The position numbers and the translations under genes are program-made. A model generated the notes under the pieces. That model saw only the letters and a list, made by a program, of their open reading frames with translations. It did not search any database and had not been told where the DNA came from. A DNA stretch of 64,000 nucleotides from SKZT01 sp964478625 (GTDB lineage: Bacteria; Desulfobacterota; Desulfobacteria; Desulfobacterales; SKZT01): NCBI GenBank assembly GCA_964478625.1, contig CAYZJH010000001.1, positions 150,734 to 214,733 on the forward strand, given 5' to 3'. The number at the start of each line of letters is the position of its first letter. Position 1 is the first letter of the stretch. Positions 9,075 through 18,578 of the stretch are shown in pieces.

Positions 9075-9168
9075 ATGATATGAGTTGGGATAAACAAGGC
9101 AGACCGAGATCCGATTTGTCCAGGCCTTCCTGATTGCGCCGGTTTCGGAAGAATTATGATTTCGAATC

Positions 9169-10404
9169 TTAGTCAGCTCTTCTTCTCAAAAACGTCGGAA
9201 TGTCCAGGTCGTTATTGTCGATGACAAGACCTTTGTAATTTTTATATGGTGAACCTTCTGAACCCTCCGCACCCCTTTGATTGCGGACAAATGTCGGTAC
9301 ATCATAATTAACCGCCCTTTCCAGGTCTGCAGGTGTAAGGTCACGAACTTTACCTCTAATTTTTCTGTCTCTGAATCTTTCGGGCATGGCTGAATCCGCA
9401 TCCGTTCCAATACCCGTGGCAATAACCGTCACACGAATTTCATCACCCATGGAATCATCCACAGCCGTACCCCATATGATATCCGCATCCTCACCCACTT
9501 CCCGGTAAATGCGGTCGGATGCCTGGGTCATCTCTTCCATTGTCAGTGAACTTGACGAAGTAATATTCATCAGAACGCCTTTGGCTCCGGCAACAGAAAT
9601 GTCTTCAAGAAGCGGATGTGAAATCGCACGTTCAGCCGCCTCAATAGCCCTGTTTTCTCCAGTAGCCACACCGATCCCCATCAAAGCGAGCCCTGCTTTC
9701 GACATGGTCTCTTTGACATCGGCAAAATCCAGATTAATTTGTCCGGGGAGCATTATTAAGTCAGTGATCCCCTTAACCGAGTGAAGCAAAATTTCATCGG
9801 CTTTCTTAAACATGGCCAACATAGTGGAATCTTTTTCAGAAATTCCGCGAAGCCGGTCATTTGGAATGGTAATTACGGTATCAGCCACTTCCTTGAGAGC
9901 ATAAATTCCATCCTCAGCCTGGCGCGACCTTTTTTTGCCCTCAAACGTAAAGGGTTTGGTCACTACCGCCACTGTGAGGATTTTTAATTCTCTGCAAATT
10001 TCAGCAATAACAGGCGCAGCACCCGTACCAGTACCCCCACCAAAACCTGCTGCGATGAAAACCATATGGCTCCCTGACAGAGCATTTCTTATGGCTTCTT
10101 CATTTTCCAAAGCTGACTCACGACCTTTAGCAGGATTATTTCCAGCCCCCAAGCCCTCGGTCAGCCTCTCCCCCAACTGTATCTTCATTGGAGCTCTTGA
10201 CTTTTGCAGCGCTTGCGCATCGGTATTTGCGGCGATAAAGTCAACACCTCTTAGGTCACTGTCAATCATATTGTCGATTGCGTTTCCACCACCTCCGCCG
10301 ACCCCGATAACCTTGATTCGGGCTTGGACATCCCTTTGCCGTGTATGAGCACCAACATACGTAAAAGATGACATATCCCCCCCTCCATTGTCGTTAATTG
10401 TCAT
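9169..10404 (-). CDS. ftsZ: Cell division GTPase FtsZ
   Basis: Tubulin-like GTPase that forms the division ring. The signature GGGTGTGAAP is present, as are the N-terminal VIGVGGGGGNAIDNM nucleotide loop and the NLDFADV segment. The C-terminal peptide DIPTFLRRRAD is the FtsA/ZipA-binding tail. The open frame begins at 10443, but AAGGAGGAG lies 7 nt before ATG 10404, which therefore is the preferred start (411 aa). A linker of about 60 residues separates the tubulin domain from the tail. It lies between ftsA and the radical SAM gene; the downstream gene's open frame overlaps its 3' end. Confidence 0.97.
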   Translation of the reverse strand: MTINDNGGGDMSSFTYVGAHTRQRDVQARIKVIGVGGGGGNAIDNMIDSDLRGVDFIAANTDAQALQKSRAPMKIQLGERLTEGLGAGNNPAKGRESALENEEAIRNALSGSHMVFIAAGFGGGTGTGAAPVIAEICRELKILTVAVVTKPFTFEGKKRSRQAEDGIYALKEVADTVITIPNDRLRGISEKDSTMLAMFKKADEILLHSVKGITDLIMLPGQINLDFADVKETMSKAGLALMGIGVATGENRAIEAAERAISHPLLEDISVAGAKGVLMNITSSSSLTMEEMTQASDRIYREVGEDADIIWGTAVDDSMGDEIRVTVIATGIGTDADSAMPERFRDRKIRGKVRDLTPADLERAVNYDVPTFVRNQRGAEGSEGSPYKNYKGLVIDNNDLDIPTFLRRRAD

Positions 10405-10459
10405 AGTTCCCTCCTCCTTGGTTTGTTGCATCCCATTGTTCATTCTATTTTAATAGGGT

Positions 10460-11686
10460 TTAAATAATTTCCCTGAACCATTTTTTCATTCTCGCCACCA
10501 ACCTCGAAAAAATGTTTGCATCCCTGATTCTGAATTTCTGGGGATTATGATTTTTAGCCCCATACAAAAGTAACCCGACACCCGTTGCATACATGGGGTT
10601 ATTCACCACATCCACTAGTCCGTTAATTCCCCGTGGCTGCCCCAGCCTTGCCGGTAAGTGAAAAACCGATTCCGCAACATCGGTAATTCCGTCTAACAGT
10701 GCAGAACCGCCCGTGATCACAACACCCGATGGAATCAGGTTTTCAACCCCCGCCCGATATATCTCTCTTCTTATCAGAGAAAATATCTCTTCGACTCTGG
10801 GTTCCATTATTTCTCCTAGAATTTGTCTAGGCAGCTTCCGGGGAGGTCTTCCACCCATACCTGGGACCTCGATGTTTTCATCGCCTTTTATCTTCGATGC
10901 AAGGGCAGTACCATATTCCTTTTTGATCTTTTCAGCCTCTGCAATGGGTGCACGAAGTCCGATTGCAATATCATTGGTTAAATTATGCCCCCCCAAAGAT
11001 AATACAAATGTATGATGGATATTTTTCCCTGAGAATATGGCCAGATCACTGGTGCCTCCACCCACATCAATCAGGGCCGTACCTAATTCTTTTTCTTCTT
11101 CCGTAAGAACCGCATCACCTGATGCCAGGGACTCTAGCACAATGTCACAGACATCAAGTCCGGCACGGTTGGCACATTTTACAATATTATGGGCCGATGT
11201 TACCGCCCCTGTTACGATATGAATTTTGGCTTCCAGCCGCACTCCGGCCATCCCGATTGGATTGTTGATGCCGGCTTGATCATCCACTATGAATTCCTGG
11301 GGCAACACATGAATCAATTCACGATCCATTGGAATCGCAACAGCACGCGCGGCTTCAATGACACGGTCAACATCCTGCTGGGTCACTTCACGCCCTTTGA
11401 TAGCGATAATACCGTGGCTGTTAAAACCTGTGATATGTCCGCCGGCAATTCCGGCATAAACCGATGATATTTCACATCCGGCCATCAATTCGGCTTCTTC
11501 AACGGCCTTCTTGATAGAATCTACTGTTGCTTCAATATTGACCACTACCCCTTTTCTCAATCCTATGGATGGATGAGTTCCAATGCCGATAATGTTGATA
11601 TCACTTGGACTGACTTCACCCACAACCGCACAGATTTTTGTGGTACCTATATCAAGGCCGACGATGATATTTTCTTGTCCCTTCAA
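10460..11686 (-). CDS. ftsA: Cell division protein FtsA
   Basis: Actin-like ATPase that tethers FtsZ to the membrane and recruits later division proteins, 408 residues. The phosphate-1 loop is VGLDIGTTKICAV (about 9-21), the second is LIDVGGGTSD, and the adenosine loop is VITGGSALLDG. The C-terminal amphipathic end (FSRLVARMKKWFREII) is the membrane-targeting helix. Located between ftsQ (2 nt gap) and ftsZ. Confidence 0.97.
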   Translation of the reverse strand: MKGQENIIVGLDIGTTKICAVVGEVSPSDINIIGIGTHPSIGLRKGVVVNIEATVDSIKKAVEEAELMAGCEISSVYAGIAGGHITGFNSHGIIAIKGREVTQQDVDRVIEAARAVAIPMDRELIHVLPQEFIVDDQAGINNPIGMAGVRLEAKIHIVTGAVTSAHNIVKCANRAGLDVCDIVLESLASGDAVLTEEEKELGTALIDVGGGTSDLAIFSGKNIHHTFVLSLGGHNLTNDIAIGLRAPIAEAEKIKKEYGTALASKIKGDENIEVPGMGGRPPRKLPRQILGEIMEPRVEEIFSLIRREIYRAGVENLIPSGVVITGGSALLDGITDVAESVFHLPARLGQPRGINGLVDVVNNPMYATGVGLLLYGAKNHNPQKFRIRDANIFSRLVARMKKWFREII

Positions 11687-11688
11687 CT

Positions 11689-12546
11689 TTACGCCTCCCC
11701 CTTTTGATTGGCTTCAAGCTCGTTCTTAACCGGGTAAACCACGATGCGATCGGGGTTTATTAAGTCGATATAATTAAAATCATAGAAACTATACTGCTCT
11801 TTTAGTTGAGCAATCACTTTTTTCAGCTGTACATATTTTGCGGAATAATTTTCAAATCCAAGTTTGATCAATTTTTCCTGATCTGAAGTGTGTAATGAAA
11901 TTCCTATTTGACGATCTACAGCTATGCGTCTTATCTCCTGATTGGGAACCACGCTTTCAGGTTCCTCTCCCAGTCTGAGCACCTCCATTACCGAATTAAA
12001 TCTGACACTTCCGGCATTCTGTTTCGTCCTGACGTCCGCATATGAAAGACCTGATACCACCGGAATATTTTGATGATCATCAGGTTCCAGTCTTTTAAAA
12101 ATTATTCCTTCGGTATTCAAGATAAATTTATCTCCCAAATCCAGAATCGCCAGCGGCTTATGTTCGGTTATTCTAACCGTGATGGTATCGGGAAATACAA
12201 GTCCGACCCTGGCTTCTTGAATCCATGGATTCGCCAAAAGTTTTTTCCTTGCAGTAAAGATATTAAAAGACAGTATATTCATTTTGTCCCGGATCTCCGC
12301 CTGATCCCGGACTTGCTGAGCTGAAAGCGTCTCTGCTCCCTCAATAATAACCTGTTTACATTCAAAATAGCCTGACTGGGTCATCAGGTCATGCCCGAAA
12401 ATAAAAACCGCGCTCATTGCAGGCACAGAAACAATGCAAAAAATTATTTTAGAAAACAGAATGAAACGGCGTATCCTTCTGGCCCTAATGACCTCAGGGC
12501 TTTCTTTCCGCTGGTTTTTTCTGAACCTTTTGTTTCGCAACCTCAA
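11689..12546 (-). CDS. ftsQ: Cell division protein FtsQ
   Basis: Bitopic division protein of the FtsQLB complex, 285 residues. After a basic cytoplasmic stretch (RNKRFRKNQRK...RARRIRR) comes one membrane segment (about 29-52), then a POTRA domain (GAETLSAQQVRDQA) and the beta domain with a typical PWIQEARVGLVFPDTI strand. Start is TTG 12546, overlapping the murB stop in a TTGA arrangement with GGAG five bases upstream; no later start fits the membrane topology. Confidence 0.93.
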   Translation of the reverse strand: MRLRNKRFRKNQRKESPEVIRARRIRRFILFSKIIFCIVSVPAMSAVFIFGHDLMTQSGYFECKQVIIEGAETLSAQQVRDQAEIRDKMNILSFNIFTARKKLLANPWIQEARVGLVFPDTITVRITEHKPLAILDLGDKFILNTEGIIFKRLEPDDHQNIPVVSGLSYADVRTKQNAGSVRFNSVMEVLRLGEEPESVVPNQEIRRIAVDRQIGISLHTSDQEKLIKLGFENYSAKYVQLKKVIAQLKEQYSFYDFNYIDLINPDRIVVYPVKNELEANQKGEA

Positions 12547-13487
12547 TCTCCGATTATCCTGACTTCAGGCTCTAAAAGGATACCAAATTTTTTCCAAATG
12601 ACTTCCTGAATCATTTTCATCAAATCTAAAATGTCGGCAGCGGAAGCATTTTCCCGATTGATAATAAAATTGCCGTGCTTGGTAGATATTTGCGCACCTC
12701 CAAAGGTTTTGCCTTTTAATCCGGCAATATCGATCAACTCTCCGGCTGTTTTTCCTGAAACCGGATTTTTAAAAAAACATCCCGCACTTGGATACCATGT
12801 CGGTTGACGCTGTTTTCGTCCTAATATAATTTTTCGTGCTTCTTTCCTGATTTTTGATGGATCATCAGGTACTAAAGTAAAGGAGCCGCTCACGATAACT
12901 GGATCAGAAGCTTTAATACCCACTGGGTTATCTACCCATGCCAGTTGCCGGTATGAAAACCGCAATTTTTCTTTTAAAATATTTCTGATCTGACCATCGG
13001 GGAAAATGACCGTAACTTTTCTTAAAATATTTCCCATATCCCCAAGAAAAGTGCCTGCGTTGGTCACAATCCCTCCACCGGCAGTTCCGGGAATGCCAAG
13101 AGCAAAGTTCATTCCCGAAAGACCATTTTTTATTGCGAAACGGCACAGCCGGCTCAACGGGGTTCCGGCCATGGCCCGGACAATTCCATCGTTTGAATAC
13201 TCTATAATGTGGTTGAGTTCCCCTTTTAGCACAATTATTACTCCACGAAAACCAAAATCTTTCACTAATAAATTGGTACCGTGGCCAATGATCAAAAATT
13301 TCAATCCTCGTTGCCCGAGCCCCTGAATCAATCCAACCAGTTCATTAAGGTTCCGGGAAACTACAAAAGCATCAGCAGGACCTCCCACACGAAATGATGT
13401 ATGACGCGACATGGGTTCATTAAAACGGACGGAATCCTTTAAAAAACTTTGAAGCCATTTCTTTGCATCTTCATCAATTCCGGTCAA
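12543..13487 (-). CDS. murB: UDP-N-acetylenolpyruvoylglucosamine reductase MurB
   Basis: Flavoenzyme reducing the enolpyruvyl ether to UDP-MurNAc, second committed step of peptidoglycan synthesis. Seen: FAD-domain SFRVGGPADAFV (near 28-40), IIGHGTNLLV, GIPGTAGGGIVTNAG, and the catalytic region PSAGCFFKNP with the Ser/Cys pair typical of type II MurB. Length 314 with no type I insertion. Overlaps murC by 14 nt upstream and ftsQ by 4 nt downstream. Confidence 0.96.
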   Translation of the reverse strand: MTGIDEDAKKWLQSFLKDSVRFNEPMSRHTSFRVGGPADAFVVSRNLNELVGLIQGLGQRGLKFLIIGHGTNLLVKDFGFRGVIIVLKGELNHIIEYSNDGIVRAMAGTPLSRLCRFAIKNGLSGMNFALGIPGTAGGGIVTNAGTFLGDMGNILRKVTVIFPDGQIRNILKEKLRFSYRQLAWVDNPVGIKASDPVIVSGSFTLVPDDPSKIRKEARKIILGRKQRQPTWYPSAGCFFKNPVSGKTAGELIDIAGLKGKTFGGAQISTKHGNFIINRENASAADILDLMKMIQEVIWKKFGILLEPEVRIIGD

Positions 13488-14850
13488 GGGTTTTTAACAC
13501 CTCCGTTCCCAACAAATGAACATCGCCTGCTCCCAGAGTCAGAATCAGATCCCCGTTTCGCAGATTGGCCTGCAAATATTGCACTGCGCTGTTAAAATCC
13601 TCCTTATAAACAACCTCACGATGGCCATGAGCCAAAATGGATTCATAAAGCCTGTAACTGTCTATATTCTCAATTTTTTTCTCGCCTGCAGCATAGATAG
13701 GCAGCACCATCACGACATCCGATTCATAAAAAGATCGTGTGAACTCTTCAAAAAGCGCCTTAGTGCGTGTATAGCGATGAGGCTGAAAAATCACGATTAA
13801 CCGTTTTTCAGGCCAACACTTTTTGGCCGCCACCAGAGTTGCCTTAATTTCAGTTGGATGATGCCCATAATCATCAACAACAGTAATGCCGTTTTTCTCT
13901 CCTTTGATTTCTAACCGACGTTGAACCCCCTGATGATTTTCCAATGCATCCTTAATTACATCAAATGATATACCCAGTTCCAACCCTACAGCCACCGCAG
14001 CCAGTGAATTCGAAACATTGTGCATACCCGGCAGATTCAGCAGGACTTTCCCCAGCATCTTGCCCATGTGGAACACCGAAAAAGTGCTTTGAAGTCCCTT
14101 AAAATCGATATTTCTTGCCTGGAAATCAGCCTGGCTGCTCATTCCATATGTTGTAAACCTTTTGCCTATTTCGGGAATAAGGGATTGCACGTGCTCGTTG
14201 TCCAGACACAATACGGCGAGTCCATAAAATGGTATCCGATGAATGAACCTTAAAAAAACATTGCGGATATCTGTTAATCCTTCATAATAATCCAAATGTT
14301 CCCGGTCAATATTAGTCACTACTGCAATGGTCGGTGACATTTTTAAAAAAGAACCATCGCTTTCATCGGCTTCGGCCACAATATAGTCTCCTTTTCCCAA
14401 TACCGCATTGGAGCCGATGCTTTTCAATTTGCCTCCGATAACTACGGTCGGATCAAGACCGCCTTTTTCAAGCACTGAAGCCACAATAGAAGTTGTGGAA
14501 GTTTTTCCATGGGCACCGGCAATAGCAACGCTATATTTGAGCCGCATCAACTCAGCGAGCATCTCGGCACGAGGAATAACAGGAACCGATGATCTCCGTG
14601 CCGCATACACCTCGGGATTTTCAACCTCTATTGCGGATGATACGACAACGACATCGGCACCTTCAACATGCTTTTCATCATGCCCTATCTCAATCTTTCC
14701 TCCGAGTTTCTTCAACCGATCGGTTATATCCGAAGCCTTAATGTCAGAACCGGAGACCTGATACCCTAAGTTCAGGAGCAGTTCTGCAATACCGCTCATT
14801 CCGATTCCCCCTATCCCGACAAAGTGAATATGATATTTTTTAAAATACAT
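13474..14850 (-). CDS. murC: UDP-N-acetylmuramate--L-alanine ligase MurC
   Basis: Mur ligase adding L-alanine to UDP-MurNAc. The N-terminal Rossmann loop reads VGIGGIGMSGIAELL (about 11-25), the ATP P-loop AGAHGKTSTTS (about 114-124), followed by EADESDGSF and DYGHHPTEI, which are MurC-typical. 458 residues, normal length. In the run murG-murC-murB-ftsQ with short gaps or overlaps. Confidence 0.97.
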   Translation of the reverse strand: MYFKKYHIHFVGIGGIGMSGIAELLLNLGYQVSGSDIKASDITDRLKKLGGKIEIGHDEKHVEGADVVVVSSAIEVENPEVYAARRSSVPVIPRAEMLAELMRLKYSVAIAGAHGKTSTTSIVASVLEKGGLDPTVVIGGKLKSIGSNAVLGKGDYIVAEADESDGSFLKMSPTIAVVTNIDREHLDYYEGLTDIRNVFLRFIHRIPFYGLAVLCLDNEHVQSLIPEIGKRFTTYGMSSQADFQARNIDFKGLQSTFSVFHMGKMLGKVLLNLPGMHNVSNSLAAVAVGLELGISFDVIKDALENHQGVQRRLEIKGEKNGITVVDDYGHHPTEIKATLVAAKKCWPEKRLIVIFQPHRYTRTKALFEEFTRSFYESDVVMVLPIYAAGEKKIENIDSYRLYESILAHGHREVVYKEDFNSAVQYLQANLRNGDLILTLGAGDVHLLGTEVLKTLDRN

Positions 14851-14858
14851 CGCCCCGT

Positions 14859-16025
14859 TTAATTATCCTTTTTGATCAATCGATTCCGAAAAATCAGGTT
14901 GGTTACCCACTGTTTTATTTGCTGATATATCCCTTTTTTATTTTTGACCACCTCACAACATTCATTGACAATGTTCCAGGCGGCATTCGGATGGCCAAGA
15001 GAGGCTGAAATCAAGGCCATCTTTTCGAGCTGTCCTCGATTTGTTGCCAGGTTCAATATTTTTTCTGACAAAATTTCACCCGTTAAATCTTTTTCAGGTA
15101 TCAATTCCGCAGCTCCGGCATTGAAAAGACTCCGGGCATTTAAAACCTGATGATTATCGGCAGCATGAGGAAACGGAATAAAAATGGCCGGTTTTCCCAA
15201 TGCAGAGACTTCGGCAACAGTGGTGGCGCCAGCCCTGCAAACCACCAAATCGGCTTGTGCATAAATTTTGGCCATATCTCTAAAAAAGGCTTTGACTTGG
15301 CTGGGTATTCGGTTTTTTAAATATGCAGTCCTTACCATATCTTCGTCAGGTTCACCGGTTTGATGAATGAAAAAAATGTTTTTGACTTCTCTTAACAATT
15401 CAAGAGCGTCCATAACAGCCAAATTGATTCCATGGGCCCCTTGACTTCCACCCAAAATCAAAACAGTGAAAAATCCATCCGGATCCTTTTTGTCAGCATC
15501 CAATATATCTTTGCGAACCGGATTTCCGGTAAATCTGATTTTTGATTTGGGCAGATTTCCTAACGTATCTTTAAAGGATACACACACCCGATCAGCAATT
15601 CTGGATAAAAGTCGATTGGCGATTCCCGGTAAAACGTTCTGTTCACAAAGCACCACCGGGATCCACCTCAACCATGCAGCCAGAACCACCGGTGCAGAAG
15701 AGTAACTTCCCATTCCTACCACCAGGTCGGGTTTTTCCAATTTCAAAATTCCCATTGACTGGATAATCCCTCGAAACATTACCAGAATGGCTCGGATCTG
15801 CCGAAAAAGGCCCCGCCCTTTGAAACCTTCTGCGAATATCTTTTCTGAAACAAACCCATATTCGGACAAAACCGAAACCTCTAAAGGCTTGCCGGTACCA
15901 ACAAAAACAATCCGACTTGCGGAATTACGGTTCATGAATTCCTGGGCAACGGCAATAGCCGGAAAAAGATGACCACCGGTTCCACCCGCCGCAAAAACGA
16001 TTTTCAACGGGGTTTCCTCCGTCAT
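14859..16025 (-). CDS. murG: UDP-GlcNAc:lipid II-forming transferase MurG
   Basis: GT28 glycosyltransferase that adds GlcNAc to lipid I on the inner leaflet. The first glycine loop is AAGGTGGHLFPAIAVAQ at the N-terminus; the acceptor/donor motifs GMGSYSSAPVVLAAW, CEQNVLPGIANR, LGGSQGAHGIN and CRAGATTVAEVSALG are all present. The frame is open to 16163 but ATG 16025 overlaps the ftsW stop as ATGA and gives the normal 388-residue length. Confidence 0.96.
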   Translation of the reverse strand: MTEETPLKIVFAAGGTGGHLFPAIAVAQEFMNRNSASRIVFVGTGKPLEVSVLSEYGFVSEKIFAEGFKGRGLFRQIRAILVMFRGIIQSMGILKLEKPDLVVGMGSYSSAPVVLAAWLRWIPVVLCEQNVLPGIANRLLSRIADRVCVSFKDTLGNLPKSKIRFTGNPVRKDILDADKKDPDGFFTVLILGGSQGAHGINLAVMDALELLREVKNIFFIHQTGEPDEDMVRTAYLKNRIPSQVKAFFRDMAKIYAQADLVVCRAGATTVAEVSALGKPAIFIPFPHAADNHQVLNARSLFNAGAAELIPEKDLTGEILSEKILNLATNRGQLEKMALISASLGHPNAAWNIVNECCEVVKNKKGIYQQIKQWVTNLIFRNRLIKKDN

Positions 16026-17170
16026 TTTTTTGAGCCTCCGATATTCATTAAGATACCAATGGCAGCCATATTGAGCAAAAGTGATGTCCCCCCGTAACTT
16101 AAAAAAGGAAGAGTCAAGCCTTTTGTCGGCAACAGGCCTAATGCCACTCCCATATTGATGCATACCTGGAGTGCAAAAGATGTCGTGATCCCGGCTGCAA
16201 CCAGAGATCCGAAATAATTCTCAGCATTTCTGGCAATCATCAGCCCTCGCCAAATAATTAAACCGTACATGACAATGATAACGACCACGCCTAGTAACCC
16301 AATTTCTTCTCCAATGACTGAAAATATAAAATCCGTGTGGGCTTCCGGAAGGTAAAACAATTTTTGATACCCCTGACCGATTCCGGCACCAAAAAGCCCC
16401 CCGGAACCAAATGCCATCAAAGAATGGATCACCTGATATCCTCCTTCCTGGGGGTACTGCCAGGGATCCCAAAAGGTCATAAGCCTGTCAAGCCGATAGG
16501 ATGCCTTGATCATAATATAGCCCAGCAGTGGTACGACAAAAATTAGTGGCGTAGCCAGATGCAGCAGCTTTACCCCACCTATAAACATCATGATCCATGC
16601 AATCACCGAAAAAATAAGTATGGTTCCAAAATCAGGCTGAAAATGAAATAGAATGCCAAATATCCCCAATACCAGTATATGAGGAACAAAACCGATATAA
16701 AAATCACGGATTTTTTCTTGCTTTTTGCACAAGGAATAGGCCATGAAAAAAATCAAAGCAAGCCTTGCGAATTCAGAAGGCTGAAAGGTGAAAGTTCCGA
16801 TCCGAATCCAACGGCTGGCTCCTCCAGCCTTATAGCCTATACCGGGAATATGGACCACAACCAGCAAAATCATGGACAAAATCAGAATAGGATAGGTTAA
16901 ATGCCAATAAAGCTTAAAGGGGATGTACCGAAAAACGACTAGTGCAAAAATTCCGGCCACTGCAAATAAAGCCTGCTTACGAAGGAAAAAAAAATCACTT
17001 CCGAACTTATTCAAAGCCACAGCCGAGCTTGCACTGTAAACCATTACCATCCCGATTCCCACTAAAAAAAGGACCGGAAACAAAAGGTGCCTGTTATCCC
17101 TAAAATCACCCGAACCGCAATGGCATGGATCTTGTAATGCAATTTTCGAAATCCTGATTCCCTTTCTCAT
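16022..17170 (-). CDS. ftsW: Lipid II polymerase FtsW (SEDS family)
   Basis: SEDS glycosyltransferase partner of FtsI, 382 residues with about ten membrane segments. Family signatures seen: MVYSASSAVA, QPDFGTILIF (catalytic Asp loop), GYQVIHSLMAFGSGGLFGAGIG and LPTKGLTLPFLSYGGTSLL at the C-terminus. An unusual 25-30 residue cytoplasmic head with CHCGSGDF precedes the first membrane segment. Overlaps murD and murG by 4 nt each. Confidence 0.95.
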   Translation of the reverse strand: MRKGIRISKIALQDPCHCGSGDFRDNRHLLFPVLFLVGIGMVMVYSASSAVALNKFGSDFFFLRKQALFAVAGIFALVVFRYIPFKLYWHLTYPILILSMILLVVVHIPGIGYKAGGASRWIRIGTFTFQPSEFARLALIFFMAYSLCKKQEKIRDFYIGFVPHILVLGIFGILFHFQPDFGTILIFSVIAWIMMFIGGVKLLHLATPLIFVVPLLGYIMIKASYRLDRLMTFWDPWQYPQEGGYQVIHSLMAFGSGGLFGAGIGQGYQKLFYLPEAHTDFIFSVIGEEIGLLGVVVIIVMYGLIIWRGLMIARNAENYFGSLVAAGITTSFALQVCINMGVALGLLPTKGLTLPFLSYGGTSLLLNMAAIGILMNIGGSKK

Positions 17171-18564
17171 GGCAATCTCCGAGATTCAATCAGTTTCACC
17201 GCTCCACAAAAATCCTCACCTCTTTCCTTATAGTTTTTGTACATGTCAAAACTGGCACATCCGGGAACCAAAAGAACCACATCTCCCGGAACTGACACCT
17301 CAAAAGCTTTGAATACCGCATCTTTCATTGAAATGGCAAATTCAGTGTTCACAATATCCGACACAACGTCCCGGATTTTTTCGGCAGTTTCACCCAGCAA
17401 AATCATATGTTTGACGTGCCGGCGTACAGCAGGCCTCAGTCTCTGAAAATCAGTGTCCTTATCGCTCCCTCCCATAATAACAATCTGAGGCTGTTCAAAT
17501 GTTTCCATCGCTTTTACAGCAGCATCGGTATTGGTTGCTTTGGAATCATTTATAAAGTCAACTCCGTTAATGGTAGCAACTTTTTCAAGTCGGTGCGCAA
17601 GACCTTGGAAGCTATTAAGTGCCAAATTAATCCCTTCTGGTGTACCACCTGCTGCCAAAGCGGCCAAAATAGCGGCAGAAGCATTTTCAAGATTATGCAC
17701 GCCCGCCGGTTTGAATGCGGTAAGATCCGGAGCCCAATCCCCCAGTTTACCCGTGTGAACCGATATTTTAGGTTTGGACAAGGCAGTCCCTTTCTCGATT
17801 ACCGCATAATCCTTAGACCTGACCAAAACCTTTTCCTGTTGAGCGAAAAAGACTTTTTGAGCCTTTATTTGGGATGATATGGTTTCAATAGCAGGGTCGA
17901 CACCATTTAATACGGCGATGTCCTTAGAAGTTTGATTCTCAAAAATCCGGGCTTTGGAATCCACATAGGATTTGAAATCGGGATACCGGTCCATGTGGTC
18001 ATCCGTGATATTCAACAGTACCGCCACATCAGGTCTAAAATGTTCGATGGTGTCGAGTTGAAAACTGCTCAGTTCAACCACAAGGCAATCTGCTTTTTGA
18101 TTTGAATCCACATAACCGATTAAAGGATTGCCGATATTTCCGCCCACAAAGACTTTCTTTCCTGATTTAGCCAGCATTTCTCCCAAAAGAGTTGTTGTCG
18201 TGGTCTTGCCATTGGTGCCCGTAACGGCAATAATCGGTTCTGAAATAAACCGGCAGGCCAATTCGATTTCACCCAGTACCGGGATTCCTCTGTAACGGGC
18301 TTCATTAAAATGGGGCAACGTGTGGGGCACTCCAGGGCTTATCACGATTAAATCGGTATCATAAAAAAGTCTGGGGTTGTGTTCCTCGAGTTTGACCACA
18401 GCCCCCATGGTTTTAAGTTTTTCGGCCGCTTTTTTAACCTCTTCTCCGAAACCACTGTCCGTAACAGTCACAATGGCTCCTCTATTGATCAAAAAACGAG
18501 CAACAGACTGTCCGGTTATTCCAAGTCCGACCACCGTGATGCTTTTTTTTAAATCCATGTCCAC
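17167..18564 (-). CDS. murD: UDP-MurNAc-Ala--D-glutamate ligase MurD
   Basis: Mur ligase adding D-glutamate. Rossmann loop VVGLGITGQSVARFL near the N-terminus, ATP loop VTGTNGKTTTTTLLGEM, then ELSSFQLD, NITDDHMDRY and NDSKATNTDAA. 465 residues. Start GTG 18564; an in-frame ATG at 18558 is the alternative but sits too close to GGTGG. Overlaps ftsW by 4 nt. Confidence 0.96.
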   Translation of the reverse strand: MDMDLKKSITVVGLGITGQSVARFLINRGAIVTVTDSGFGEEVKKAAEKLKTMGAVVKLEEHNPRLFYDTDLIVISPGVPHTLPHFNEARYRGIPVLGEIELACRFISEPIIAVTGTNGKTTTTTLLGEMLAKSGKKVFVGGNIGNPLIGYVDSNQKADCLVVELSSFQLDTIEHFRPDVAVLLNITDDHMDRYPDFKSYVDSKARIFENQTSKDIAVLNGVDPAIETISSQIKAQKVFFAQQEKVLVRSKDYAVIEKGTALSKPKISVHTGKLGDWAPDLTAFKPAGVHNLENASAAILAALAAGGTPEGINLALNSFQGLAHRLEKVATINGVDFINDSKATNTDAAVKAMETFEQPQIVIMGGSDKDTDFQRLRPAVRRHVKHMILLGETAEKIRDVVSDIVNTEFAISMKDAVFKAFEVSVPGDVVLLVPGCASFDMYKNYKERGEDFCGAVKLIESRRLP

Positions 18565-18578
18565 CGTTTCTGTGATAA

